DNA of 64,000 bases. It comes from Hippopus hippopus (lineage: Eukaryota; Mollusca; Bivalvia; Cardiida; Cardiidae). Location of the stretch: the NCBI GenBank assembly GCA_946811185.2, contig OX328113.1:4030001-4094000 (forward strand). The letters run 5' to 3'. The notes under the pieces were generated by a model, which saw only the letters and a list, made by a program, of their open reading frames with translations, was not told where the DNA came from and ran no database searches. The position numbers and the translations under genes were made by a program. Of the stretch, positions 1 to 9,896 are shown piece by piece. Positions within the stretch are counted from its first letter, which is position 1. Each line of letters begins with the position of its first letter.

Positions 1-439
1 CTATGCAAATCAGGAGCGCAGCGAAGCACAAAAGGGCTCTCATCCTTATGGCAGTAATGTTACGTGTTTCTCAGGTAACTTGCAGAACACTTGTCAGGGA
101 TTTCGGGTCATATCAGGCCTTTATCCGGCCTCTTATCAGTGCCGACATGTCACGATTTCTTAATTTGGATTTTTGTTGGCACGCAAGTTCAAGATTTATC
201 TTCAAGCAATTTATGTATTACGGCGCAAGTGACAGGACACATGGTGTCACATTGCTACATTAAAAATTTGGGTGAAATTCACCATATTTGACCCTCTTTG
301 ATTGACAAACCCACAGCTTTGCTCCTTTCAGATATATGTCCAGTGGCCTTCACAAAAAGCTAAAAAAAAATATTCGCACCTCATTCGATTGTGTTTTTCG
401 CTGACCCACCTCAAACACAACTACCCTTTAAAAGTAACA
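1..439. other. Intergenic, nothing recognised
   Basis: Short open frames occur on the + strand, but none resembles a known family and none has a recognisable start context or splice structure. I see no RNA gene or clear repeat boundary here. Confidence 0.5.
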
Positions 440-660
440 GTGAAAAAAAGACCCATTCCGGGTGGTAAACCATGTTCCTTTATGTGGGCACAGGCACAAA
501 ATGGTTCCCCAAGAAATAACAAACAACTTGCACTCAGTTTTCACAGAGATAACCAAATCATCAAATCAACACCAGAAACACATTTTAGTCATGTTCTACC
601 ATTTCCTCTGATAAAACAGTGCAGAAGAAGTGCTTGCGGTCAATTTTTCAAATGTCAATA
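440..660 (+). repeat. Dispersed repeat, copy 1 (pairs with 7187-7400)
   Basis: The segment aligns by eye with 7187-7400: a GTGAAAAAAA run, then a shared block around TTCCCCAAGAAATAACAA, then a stretch ending in TCAAATTTTC-like sequence. Small indels separate the two copies and the open frame of this copy is not kept in the other, so it is a noncoding interspersed repeat of unknown class. Confidence 0.55.
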
Positions 661-707
661 GGATATACATGTAACCTGTTTTCATTATCACTTTCACTCT
701 ATATACA

Positions 708-855
708 GAATATTCTAGAAACATAAAGAACATTCATTGGTTTTTCCATTGTGGTTATTTTTAGAAACTGGTTGTTAGTAAACAAGCTGTTACCCATCCA
801 TGTCAATAATCTTTCTAGAAAGACTAATCTAGAATTTTCCAAGCTGATATAAATA
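708..855 (+). promoter_or_regulatory. Heat-shock-type promoter: HSE clusters plus TATA box
   Basis: Heat-shock elements are alternating GAA/TTC units at 5-bp steps. Here GAA 708, TTC 713, GAA 718, GAA 728 and TTC 733 fill five of six in-phase positions (only 723 is missing). A second cluster has TTC 813, GAA 818, GAA 832 and TTC 837. An inverted CCAAT box (ATTGG) lies at 736-740 and TATAAATA at 848-855. This order matches promoters bound by HSF1 in animal hsp genes. No heat-shock protein reading frame follows in this window, so the driven transcript is unknown. Confidence 0.6.
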
Positions 856-879
856 GGAGTGACTTACTTGGTGGATTTG

Positions 880-957
880 GATTTTGAACTTACGACTTGT
901 GGCTTTGAGGATACAGAATAAGTGAAAAGTGTTGGATTTAAATTAGAATATAGATCT
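880..957 (+). other. Putative noncoding first exon of the heat-shock-type transcription unit
   Basis: The segment starts about 25 nt after the TATA box at 848-855, where initiation would be expected. It ends at a good splice donor, CT|GTAAGT, with GT at 958-959. It contains no useful open frame. The exact start is a guess from TATA spacing. The partner exon is not identified; the GST coding exon at 14627 is a possible but unproven target. Confidence 0.3.
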
Positions 958-1455
958 GTAAGTTGGAATTATTTATTTCTTAAACAGGATGCTCATATCT
1001 ATTTGCAAGTTAAAACTATTGTTAATTTAGGTTTTAGGAACCAGAAATGTCATACTTTTTGTAGTCTTAAAGATAATTCTTAATTTTGAGGGACTTATTC
1101 TATTTCTTGTTCTAAGATTAAAAATTGTCAAAATTTCATTCAAACTTAACTCTTATTGTACTCTCTTGTTACACCACTTGCACTTTGCAATAGGTGACGC
1201 ACAGAAACCATTCGGCATACCTCGGGTGATGGGAGCCATCAAATCCCTCGGCTGTATCTGGTGGATTGATATGCACTTATTACTTAACGTGGTTTATCAA
1301 TTCCTATTGAAGTTTTCACCGACAGATAAACAGATGTGAATAACTTCATCGAGGTTGTTTATGTCGTTGCTAAACGACTGACTGTGGCGCGCCATGTATA
1401 AGATCACGTGATTCGCCGTTCAAATGGAAACTTCCTTAATACGGACGAGGTTAGA

Positions 1456-1490
1456 TGTAGGTACGGAATCGGCCGAGTTGTGACGAGTGG
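1456..1490 (+). repeat. 35-bp exact motif shared with 26772-26806
   Basis: From TGTAGGTACGGAATCGG through to GACGAGTGG the 35 bases are identical at both sites, 25 kb apart, while the flanks are unrelated. It is GC-richer than its surroundings. Origin unknown; most likely the conserved core of a dispersed repeat. Confidence 0.7.
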
Positions 1491-1815
1491 CACAGAAACG
1501 TGTTGTTGTCTTCAACGACACTGCTCCAAGGTCAAAAATAGTTCCACTTGAAGTTTTGCATAAGCACCTCTGCTGCACTGTTTCGATGAGGTAAGGGGTT
1601 TAAGAAATATAGGATCTGACATGAGTTGGCTCGCTTGATAACATTTCCCTAGACTCGTTTAATAAAATTTTATCTCAAACGCCAACGAATGTCAGATTCT
1701 TTTTATCACATAACGATATTTCACGAAATATAGACCAGATGATGCAAAACCGTTTATAGATTCACCCGCGGTAATATTCATAAACCCCATTCACTTCTAT
1801 GAAATACGTACAAAA

Positions 1816-1835
1816 TGACGTCAAAAATGACGTCA
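1816..1835. promoter_or_regulatory. Paired CRE-like palindromes
   Basis: Two perfect TGACGTCA octamers (1816-1823 and 1828-1835) lie 12 bp apart. This is the consensus site for CREB/ATF bZIP factors. No nearby gene is recognised, so a function is not established. Confidence 0.35.
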
Positions 1836-2347
1836 CACAAATATGATATCAAACGTGTATGAGATAAGAAAATTTGTAATGGGTATATTACACTGAAAAC
1901 AAGGGGAGTTATGTGATAATTTTGTATTTTGGATTTAAATGTACTTCAAATTTGGAACTTCGCGAACCACTTGAATAGGCCTCTGTTATATACATAGGGG
2001 CCTATTTTGTGTCAGTTGAGGAATATCTTCCGTTTAAGTCTTTCTTTACTTCAAAACCTTGACCTTAAAAGATTTTGAGAGATGACATGTTAAGACTAAA
2101 ACCTCTTCTAAATTTACTACAAGTCATAAGTGATTGGCTTTATCAAACAACCCAATTTTACCCCCCCCCCTTTCAGAATGAAGGTTTTGGGAACGTTGTG
2201 AAAAAAAGAGATAATGCTGGTTACTCTGAACTCTTCCAACCTTTTGTCATCATATATGAAACATATGTCTATTCATTGATCGATTGCTTGCTTGACTAAC
2301 TGTAGTTCAATTGATCGATTGAAATGCTGGCCAGCTGACTGACTGTG

Positions 2348-2367
2348 TGACCGACCGACCGACCGAC
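2348..2367. repeat. (CCGA)n microsatellite
   Basis: Short tandem run of CCGA units. Confidence 0.8.
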
Positions 2368-2660
2368 TGAATTGATATAGCAGTCATATCACGGCGATGA
2401 CTCACTTAGTTGTGAAGTGTCTGGGTTTTGTCAGTGCCACGCCGGAGGCTCTGAAGTGCCTTTCCAAAGGACATTCCTGCGAAAACAGACTTGTTCTTAG
2501 TGTTAGAAAACATTGTGTTTCCACATTTTTGTACTTTATTTCACTTATTTATTCCTTTTTCAGCTAGATAAGTTACATGTAAATGAAACTTTCGATCTGA
2601 AAGTAAAAACTTGGATTTTGCTATTTCATGGTTATTTTGGTGACAAAATATCTCCTTACA

Positions 2661-2724
2661 GGACAGTGCAGATCCAAGATCTGACAGCACGTTCTGTGGT
2701 GTCTGATCTTGATCTACACTCTCC
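2661..2724. repeat. Family A hairpin MITE core
   Basis: Arms GGACAGTGCAGATCCAAGAT and the inverse ending in GATCTACACT pair around a short GTTCT loop. Founding example of family A, which recurs at 3192, 10851, 14031, 14902, 15914 and 17037. Confidence 0.7.
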
Positions 2725-2807
2725 ATAGAATGTCCTTAAGTGGCGTTTAATAGCCTAAGGGTCAATTGTTGAAAAAATTATACGGAAAATTTTCCCCATT
2801 TTCATCC

Positions 2808-2860
2808 GTTGTCTGCGCATGTCATAATCTTCGAAGATTCGACCTGTCTACTATGACGCA
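2808..2860 (+). repeat. Dispersed 53-bp direct repeat, copy 1
   Basis: Begins GTTGTCTGCGCATGTCATA and ends ACGACGCA/ATGACGCA-like. It matches 3388-3440 with a few substitutions. The two copies bracket a family A hairpin and may be parts of one older element. Confidence 0.6.
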
Positions 2861-2924
2861 TCACCCATCCCCGTATACCTGGAAAAAGTAGGGCTTATAC
2901 TGAAGCTATTAGCCTATTACCCAA

Positions 2925-3150
2925 GCATGTAGGGGCTGTTTTAATAAATGGCCGATGCATAGGTTACATGCTGGCCGATCATAGCTGAATGAATCGCACC
3001 AGGTAGCGTTTTATTGAGTAAACGTTTATTTCATTTTGAAATTCAAAGTAACGTTTTTGGTTTTGAAAAGTAGTCCGGTTCTATACCCAGAATGCCCAAA
3101 TTAGATAGATGTGTATTTGTAGAATGCCATCTAGCGGGAAATAATGCATT
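2925..3150 (+). repeat. Dispersed repeat, second copy split by a SINE at 6465-6910
   Basis: AGGGGCTGTTTT, GAATCGCACCAGGTAGC, AGTAGTCCGGTTCT and CCAGAATGCCCAAAT reappear in the same order at 6465-6500 and 6715-6910. No coding capacity. Confidence 0.55.
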
Positions 3151-3191
3151 TTCATCAAAGTCTTTTCGCCGGAAAAATTATCTCACCGTGT

Positions 3192-3256
3192 TGGACAGTG
3201 GCGATCAAAGATCAGACTGCGCGGTATGTGCAGTGTGATCTTGATCTTCACTGTCT
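3192..3256. repeat. Family A hairpin
   Basis: Arms TGGACAGTGGCGATCAAAG and the inverse GATCTTCACTGTCT, with a CTGCGCGGTATGTGCAG loop region. Confidence 0.65.
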
Positions 3257-3387
3257 GCAAAAGCGCAATGACTAATGCTCGGCAGACTAAGGGTTAAACT
3301 GATAAGACGTCTAGGTCATCAGCATGTATTTATGCTCAAAGATTGTTCCAGATAGCTCAGCTTATTGTGTCATACATTCATATCTAC

Positions 3388-3440
3388 GTTGTCTGCGCAT
3401 GTCATATTCTTTGAAGAGTAGACCTGTCTGCTACGACGCA
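3388..3440 (+). repeat. Dispersed 53-bp direct repeat, copy 2
   Basis: Matches 2808-2860 apart from a few substitutions near TTTGAAGAGTAGACC. Confidence 0.6.
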
Positions 3441-3525
3441 TTACTATCTTGTACAGGATAAATATTAATACTCGGTGCGTAAACAAACAAAGTAGCAAGC
3501 GGAAAAAGACTATTAATAATAAGTA

Positions 3526-4913
3526 CGAGGGTTGTCCCAAAATTCCGTGACAATTTCATTTATAAAAGAAAAAGAAACACTACAAATGCAATTTTCAGAT
3601 ATGTTTTCAAAACATATGATCCAAACATGTAAATAAAAAAAATCACACAAAAATCTTCACAAATAAGAAAATTATAGCCTAAAAACCACAACGGCGCACG
3701 TCAAACGTCAGTAACGACGTCAGTGTTAAGTTTAACAGCTTTTGTCAAAATATTATCTATGAAATTCAACACATTTGCCAGGTCATTTAATCCACGACTG
3801 GTGAAAAACAGTCTAAAACCACATTTCTGTCAGACCTCTGTTAAAAGGAATCGAACTTAAGACCTCGTTATCCCCTTAATCTGCGAAAAATAGGCAAATC
3901 CGGAATAGCCAAACTTGGGAATTTGTAAATCCGAGTAGAAATCTCCGCCTTCTTGGACGGAGGGGTCTCGGGTGTCTTCCATATACTGGACTGTCGCTTT
4001 CCTTCTGGCTCGAGGTAGTGTAACCACCTGTCATCCGCTATAAAAAAGAGGATCCAACAGGGCGTCGTCTGCTTCAATTCGAGCAAGAAACTCTGGCGAC
4101 GTGTGAAGCTTCCTCCGTTTGTTTTCATCAGATAACAGACTTGAAACCCATCTCGCGAAGAATTGTGACATATTTAATTTTTCCTTAAGTATTCTGTAGA
4201 CAGAAGACATTGAAATGGCGGTTGACATCGATATCTCTCAGACTGTTAGTCTTCGATCTGTGAAAATGCATCTCGTCACCAAATCACATGACTCTTCATC
4301 TAAAGAAATCGGCCCACCGTTTCGTGCTTTCTCCTCCTCCTAGCGTTCAACTGCCCTTTAAATTGTTTTCCTGCCATGCCATTTGTAGGCTAGTGCTCGA
4401 GAAATGTTTTTAAACTTTTCAGTACGCCAAATTTGTTCTACAGTCTCGACGAGTGTCATTCCAAGATCGGCACAAAATTTTTATAGCTGTTCGCTGCGCC
4501 GCGCGATCTTCTGACGTGGTCATTTCAAATTTCCTATTTTCTACGGAACTTTTTCGTTTGTCTGAATGCTGTCCGTTGTTTACTCGATCACATTCAAATT
4601 TTCTGTTATAAAGTCAAAGTTTCAGAAAAGAACGTCCATGCAATATGAAGCAGAAATGATATCAAATATTGAAAATATTCGTGCATGATTTTAGTTCATA
4701 CAAAAAAGTATGTGGGGAAAATGACGTGCGCCGGGAAATGACACCTCCTTATCAATTTTGTGAATTTAATGTAAAAATAAAGCTAACATTTTGCTGAAGA
4801 CTTAATATAAAGTGAGATAACATCTTCATACATGAAATATGCGAAAATGAATCTCTTGACGCTAAAAATGACCCTTTAATGAAATTTCTCACGGAGTTTT
4901 GGGACAACCCTCG
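3526..4913 (-). mobile_element. Degenerate mariner element 1, TA-flanked
   Basis: A 1388-bp element, the usual mariner size. Its terminal inverted repeats begin CGAGGGTTGTCCCAAAA and differ at one base within the first 25; the right end is the inverse ending in GGGACAACCCTCG. Both ends touch a TA dinucleotide (3524-3525 and 4914-4915), the target duplication of the Tc1/mariner superfamily. The transposase reads on the - strand and is broken. Confidence 0.9.
3868..4523 (-). pseudogene. Mariner transposase pseudogene (element 1)
   Basis: Read from 4523 on the - strand, the N-terminus starts M-T-T-S-E-D-R. A frameshift follows, after which the typical helix-turn-helix region reads A-D-L-G-M-T-L-V-E-T-V-E. 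Further pieces are S-V-Y-R-I-L-K-E-K-L-N-M, then A-R-W-V-S-S-L-L, then the catalytic-core strand D-D-R-W-L-H-Y-L-E-P-E followed by W-K-T-P-E-T-P-P-S-K-K. The first catalytic aspartate is present. The region for the second one (3640-3860) is too decayed to read. Several frameshifts separate the parts, so the gene cannot make an enzyme. Confidence 0.85.
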
Positions 4914-5071
4914 TATGTGGAAAAATCAAGCCTATTTTTCGATCTGAAATTCCCGGATATAAAATAATTTTACACGGGAAAAGTAATTAAAAAAAGATAC
5001 GAGGGGTGATCAGAAAGAACGTGGACCAGTGCTGGTATCGGAATATTGTAATAAAAAAGAACTTGGAGTGT

Positions 5072-6165
5072 TTACTGTTTCTGAAAGTAACGTCCTTTGA
5101 GTTCTATGCACTTATTCATTCTTGATTTCCACGCGCGAAACACGTGTGCGAGCGCGTCACGTGACATTACTCTTAAGGACCCGGTCATAGCGAGGGTTAG
5201 CTCCTCTCTGCTCTCGTAGTGCGTGCCACAAAGAGAATCTTTCAAAACAGGAACTAGTCAGAGGTCACATGGAGTCAGAACTAAATTATAAGGGGCGTTG
5301 GCTAGTGTTTCTATGTTTAGTTTTTGCAAAGTTTCCTGTCCAAGTGCGGCTTTGTGAGCTAGGGCGTTATCTTAGTGTAAAGTGACGTCACTCCGGAGGA
5401 CTTCAGGCTGTTTTTTTCGTATGGTGTTTGTGAAATTCATTTGAATAATGTGGGCATAAAACTCGGTATTGACTGTAGTATGTATAGATACAACATGACT
5501 TAGAAGAAAAAAAGGAGAATAGAAATACATGATGTATAACTTTACCAAGTGACTTCGAAAGGTTGGCTTTACCAGCGGAAGGCGATGTTTGATGTTTCCA
5601 TACACTGCTTTGTTGTTTAGATTCAGTCTTGTTAAAGTGTGCCTATGTTCCATTGCATGTTGCAATACGATAAGTAAAGTTTGACCCCTGTACCCTAATG
5701 CTTTCTGAAATTTCTTAACAGATTTCGACCGTAACCCCCATTTTCTCGGACGTCAGTTGCCGAGGTACCCACCTTGTGCAAACACGCGACATTCCAAGAT
5801 TCTCTGTCAGAATCTCCTGAGCACTTCTATATGAAATGTTGAATGTGTCAGCTATTTTCCTGACAGTATCTCGGCGATCTCGTTTTACATGCTGCTCTAC
5901 ATCCATTATGATTTTGTCTGTGACTGATGTTGATGGACGGCCAGATTTATGGTCATCTTTAACAGTATCGCACCCTTGTCTAAATCGGCCCGATCCATGT
6001 ACGAATATCAGATTCCTTGAGTGCAGAGTCCCCTTCATCTGTTTCTAAATCGGTTTTGATTTCCGATAAATACTTTCCGAGTTTAACGTAAAACTTTATG
6101 ATTACTCTCGACTCAAATAAACGTCGTCCGATATTTTGGACCACTAATGCACTATATGACGTCAT
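5072..6165 (-). pseudogene. Mariner transposase pseudogene (element 2)
   Basis: Recognisable parts in order on the - strand: R-V-I-I-K-F-Y-V-K-L-G-K (N-terminal helix); G-R-P-S-T-S-V-T-D; I-A-D-T-F-N-I-S-Y-R-S-A-Q-E-I-L (helix-turn-helix); C-T-R-W-V-P-R-Q-L; L-N-L-N-N-K-A-V-Y-G-N-I-K; then H-stop-D-N-A-L-A-H, where the second catalytic aspartate survives beside a nonsense codon; then T-P-C-D-L-stop, the third aspartate region; and a C-terminus ending G-R-Y-F-Q-K-Q-stop at 5072. At least one frameshift and two internal stops make it inactive. The DD34D-type spacing is that of mariner. Confidence 0.87.
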
Positions 6166-6178
6166 GAAAATGACGTCA
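6157..6178. promoter_or_regulatory. Paired CRE-like palindromes inside mariner 2
   Basis: Perfect TGACGTCA octamers at 6157-6164 and 6171-6178, 14 bp apart, near the 5' end of the transposase pseudogene. They may be promoter sites of the old element or chance. Confidence 0.3.
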
Positions 6179-6464
6179 TACTTTACCTGCTTGATTATGA
6201 CGACACTTGAAAGCTTGAGTCATTTACCAGATAATTAATGCTCATCTATGCAAATTTTTGTAATCCTCCGTGGAGTAGTTTTCAAAATAACGAGGTGGTC
6301 CGCGATCTTTTTGATCACCCCACGTACCATTTTTTACTGCAAATCTTTGCATACGGGCTCTAAATATACTAGTAGACATGAGGAAAACTGGGATTTGTGC
6401 AACAGACTTTGACAACAAAACATAACGTCCCCAAACTGCTGGGCTCATACAGGGGCTGCTAGTC

Positions 6465-6910
6465 AAGCTTATAGGGGCTGTGTTTAAAAAATGACTGGTA
6501 CCTAGTGTTACGGGAGACCACTCCTTCATGCATGGCTTCATCCCGGTTTAAATACAATACCTAACAACTGCGTTGGGGAGAATTCTCTTTAGCTCAGTAG
6601 TAATGGTATTGGCCTTTCGTCCGGGCGTTCTAGGTTTGAATCCTGCCAGGTCCCTGTATTTCTGCTATGCATTTGTTCATTTGTTTCTTTGTTACGGACT
6701 TTGTTCGTAAGATTCGTAACACTAGGTAACACGCTAGCTAACCATGGCTTGATGAATCGTACCAGGTAGCTTTCCTTTGAGTAAACTTTTATTTTATTTT
6801 GAAATTTGAAGTAACGGTATCCGTTCTGAAAAGTAGTCCAGTTCTGTAGCCAGAATGCCCAAATCAGATAGGTATGTATTTGAAAAATGCCACCTGGAGA
6901 AAGATAACGT
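6465..6910 (+). repeat. Dispersed repeat split by a tRNA-headed SINE
   Basis: Second copy of the repeat at 2925-3150. Homology runs 6465-6500 and resumes at about 6715-6910. The middle is occupied by the SINE head at 6577-6655, which indicates a later insertion. Confidence 0.5.
6577..6655 (+). mobile_element. tRNA-headed SINE fragment
   Basis: TTTAGCTCAGTAGTAATGG resembles the Pol III A box and GGTTTGAATCC the B box, spaced as in tRNAs. It does not fold into a complete tRNA with a matching acceptor stem and lies inside a disrupted repeat, so I read it as a SINE head rather than a tRNA gene. Confidence 0.55.
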
Positions 6911-7076
6911 GTTTCTCGCGCGCTGTATTGGTGTCACACCATCCCTTTTTTGATACATTGAAATAGAGTGAAAATCACTCTTTTTGACCCGCTGCTATAC
7001 TTAAATAGGCCATCCTAGAGCTTTGCCGTTTGTTTCTCTGAAGTATTTGGCCATTTGCCTATACATAGAGTTGTAT

Positions 7077-7165
7077 AACAACAACAACAACAACAAAAAT
7101 CAAACAACACAACACAACAATAACAACAATAACAACACTGATAATAATGATGACGATAATAATAA
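7077..7165 (+). repeat. (AAC)n/(AAT)n microsatellite
   Basis: Impure trinucleotide run. The open frames over it (poly-Asn on +, Cys/Tyr-rich on -) are products of the repeat. Confidence 0.85.
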
Positions 7166-7186
7166 TGGTAAAAGTGGAATTGTGAA

Positions 7187-7400
7187 AAAAAACCCTTTCT
7201 GGTTGTAGGGCCTACACCTTTATATTCCATTACGTGGACATAGAGACAAAGTAGTTCCCAAAGAAATAACAATCTTGCACCCATTTTCTCCAGAAACCCT
7301 AGAATTAACACTAAAAACACATTCTAAACCTATCCTTAAAATGGTCTTCAAGAGATAGTGCCGAGAAATGTTTAGTGTCAAATTTTCAAACTGGACTACG
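7187..7400 (+). repeat. Dispersed repeat, copy 2 (pairs with 440-660)
   Basis: Shares AAGAAATAACAA, CTTGCACCCA/CTTGCACTCA and AAAACACATT-like blocks in order with copy 1, with indels throughout. Confidence 0.5.
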
Positions 7401-7644
7401 ACCCGGAAGCAGTTTTGGAATGTAGTGTCACCATAAACTGGTAGCCTGTTGTCCATTCTAGTATTGGACGATTAGGAGAGGTACATCGGTTACCAGTTTA
7501 GTGTCACTGGTAAGCGGATTGCTACAGAACGTGCTGTCTGATTTAGGATCTATACTGTCCCTCTGTTTAGTCAAGTCCCTTAAATAAAGATCTTTCTGAA
7601 TTTCAGTGGGTTGTATATTCAGGAATCGAAAGAGGTCGAGTATG

Positions 7645-7905
7645 AGACATGCTCTCTAAAAAGGGGGCTTAATGCATCTGCTAAAAGTATCGACCCAGGT
7701 CAGCGTGAGCAGTTCGCGCACGCTGACATGGGTCAAAACCTTTTTGCTATAGGTCAATTTTCTACATGTCTAAGGATAATTCTACCTCTTGATTCAGTTA
7801 GTTGTTATACAAAATGGATTTTATGGAACAATAATCATGTGATACGTTGCTTGGTATAGTGGATCGCGGATATGCAATAAAACCCCATTTGCCAGAGCAT
7901 GGCTC
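7645..7905 (+). mobile_element. Family C MITE, copy C1
   Basis: The ends GACATGCTCTCTAAAAAGGG and the inverse ending GAGCATGGCTC form terminal inverted repeats of about 33 bp. Inside is a GC palindrome, CAGGTCAGCGTG...CACGCTGACATG. No coding region. Other copies lie at 11105-11993, 12665-12922 and 19513-19745. Confidence 0.7.
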
Positions 7906-7922
7906 AATCATGTGATCTGCAA

Positions 7923-8168
7923 CAGGCGAAAAGGGGCATTTGGACATATGCGTAAAGTGTCGTCGCGGATCAGCCTGCGCAGTCCGCGCAGACTTATCCG
8001 AGACGTCACTTTACGACTACATTCGATTTTGTACTACAGTAGACATGCACGAAAGAGAAAATTGCATAAGAACGGAAAGTGTCGTTTCGGATTAGCCTGC
8101 GCGGACTGCGCAGTCTGATCCGGGATGACACTTTACGCAAATGTCCGAATGCCCCTTTTCGCGTGTTT
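7923..8168. mobile_element. MITE with long inverted repeats and GC-rich palindromic cores
   Basis: The left end AGGCGAAAAGGGGCATTTGG and the inverse of the right end pair for about 75 bp, interrupted by mismatches. Two internal palindromes around CCTGCGCAGTCCGCGCAG repeat near each end. No open frame fits a transposase, so the element is non-autonomous. Confidence 0.75.
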
Positions 8169-8482
8169 CAGGCCAATTATATGACACTAAAAGAGGTAAC
8201 TCCGTCCGAAAAGAAGATTTCGACTTGTCCAAATTGAAAGCATTTGCAGGCAACAAATTAAATGTTGCTGAAATGTTGGAATTCTGTTTTAAAAGGATAG
8301 ATAACATTGTGAGAAAAAGGAGAAAATACTGGTAAGAAAACGGAGACATAAAATTCTGCATAAAACAAAAATGATACTGCCCGCTGTTTCTAAATTTTTT
8401 TCTGACAGAGAAATTGGAAAATGGAGTGTGCCTTTCGACAAACAGTCCCGATTTTAAACGGTCCTGAGACACCATGCAATTT

Positions 8483-8547
8483 AAAACATTTTGGGAAAAG
8501 GAGAAAATGCTTGTAACAAGCATTTTCTCCTTTTCCCACAATGTTTT
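8483..8547. repeat. Family B hairpin
   Basis: Near-perfect hairpin: arm GGGAAAAGGAGAAAATGCTTG and its inverse, loop TAA. Family B recurs at 9450, 9758, 14363, 14495, 15050, 16148, 17931, 18521, 33361 and 33702. Most copies are flanked by TTAACCCTTTACC-like and GGTAAAGGGTTAA-like ends 50-150 bp out, which suggests a larger MITE whose core is this hairpin. Confidence 0.75.
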
Positions 8548-8799
8548 ATATCCTTTCAAAGACAAATTCCGTCATTTGAGACGCATTTGTATTGTCGTCT
8601 GCACATGCGATCAATTTTGTCAAGTGTAAAATTTTGTCGTTTGGTAAAGACTTAAACCGGAACATAAACTGGAACACGTTTTCTGTTTCGTTATGAAGCT
8701 GTGGCCGTGGGAGCAAGGAGAATTGCGCTTTTCGTTTGGGGCTGGACTCCCATCTCCATATAATTTGAGGGTCGGACAAACTCCGTTTGGCGACCACAG

Positions 8800-8822
8800 C
8801 CCCCCTCCCCCCCCCCCCCCCC
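8800..8822 (+). repeat. Poly-C tract
   Basis: Homopolymer run with one T. Confidence 0.9.
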
Positions 8823-9449
8823 GCAACTATATTTGGTTTTCTTGTAACGCTAAGAAGGTTTTTTTTTTCGTTGCTGAATTAGTAATTTTAATTCTTTAAA
8901 GTCAAAGTCAAGTCAAGTCATGTCAACTCATATCCTTTATTAGGCGAAAGACATTGTTTATAATGTTTTATTGCCTTGTGCAAAGGCAGAACATGAATAC
9001 ACATAGTATAGTATCAGTTCCGAGAAAAGTATAAAGAACAGGTGAAAAAGAGAAAATATCTGAATCAGAACAATTATATGTTTAAAAGAAAAAAATACTA
9101 TTTTCACAATGAGGTCTGACGGAGATCAAAAGAAATATAAACAAATTCAATTCTTTAAAAAGACAAGAAAAACACTAAACAATTATTCATATTGATAGCA
9201 TTTGCGTACAATATAAACTGAAATGGTAGAAATCATTGCGGAAAACGGAGAAACTGCTGGTCACCAACGTTTTCCTCTTTGCCTACATGTTTTCAAACGC
9301 CTTTTTTTCCAGTAGGTTGTATTTGAAAGAGCAGTAAACATTGTCGAAAAAGATGAAAATGTCGATCAAGTTACTAATATCATTACCTGATTAACCCTTT
9401 ACCATATAACTTTAAATTTTAACGACCCTACGGAAAAAGCCTCATACAA

Positions 9450-9507
9450 CATTGTGGGAAAAGGAGAAAATGCTGGTAACCAGCATTTTCTCCTGTTTCC
9501 ACCATGT
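9450..9507. repeat. Family B hairpin
   Basis: Core ATGCTGGTAACCAGCAT is a perfect palindrome; the outer arms carry two mismatches. Confidence 0.7.
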
Positions 9508-9757
9508 ATTCTACCCTTTCAAAGGCGACTTTTCTATTAATGAGTCACAAAATTTTGTCGTCTGCATATACTTTTAATTTTGGCATTTCAAAAATTTTGT
9601 CGTTTGGTAAAGACTTAAAAGTGCCATGTATCAGGATTCTTTATACATCGAAAATATTGATTCTATCCCTTTCCAAATACAACAAAAACTTTGGATTTGT
9701 CCAAACTGAAAGCATTTGCAGACGACAATTAACGATAATTTGAAGGTAATAAGGTAG

Positions 9758-9818
9758 AAAACACCGTGGGAAAAAAAGGAGAAAGTGCTGGTTACCAGCA
9801 TTTTCCCATTTTTCCATA
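9758..9818. repeat. Family B hairpin
   Basis: Core TGCTGGTTACCAGCA; the right arm is eroded to CCCATTTTTCCATAA. Confidence 0.65.
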
Positions 9819-9896
9819 AAAATTACAAAAACGATTCTTTAGCAAGGTCTTTAACCCTTTTCCAAACATCTGATTGTTTAGTAAAAGTCATCGAAC

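Larger units (their letters stand above)
964..2340. other. Intergenic, no gene recognised
   Basis: No coding region, RNA gene or bounded transposon is recognisable. The stretch contains the 35-bp shared motif at 1456-1490 and the paired CRE-like sites at 1816-1835, annotated separately, and a poly-C run near 2160. Confidence 0.5.
5000..6324 (-). mobile_element. Degenerate mariner element 2, TA-flanked
   Basis: A 1325-bp element with TA at both ends (4998-4999 and 6325-6326). The left end begins CGAGGGGTGATCAGAAAGA. The right end read inversely is CGTGGGGTGATCAAAAAGA, so the terminal repeats have diverged at several bases. The termini and the transposase differ from element 1, so this is a separate mariner lineage that landed only 86 bp away. 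Confidence 0.88.

Noticed and set aside
302..661. 119-codon frame
   Set aside because: Overlaps a dispersed repeat whose other copy (7187-7400) does not keep the frame; no family match.
960..7000. An hsp70 or small hsp coding region behind the heat-shock-type promoter
   Set aside because: Looked for on both strands; no long frame and no chaperone motif is present.
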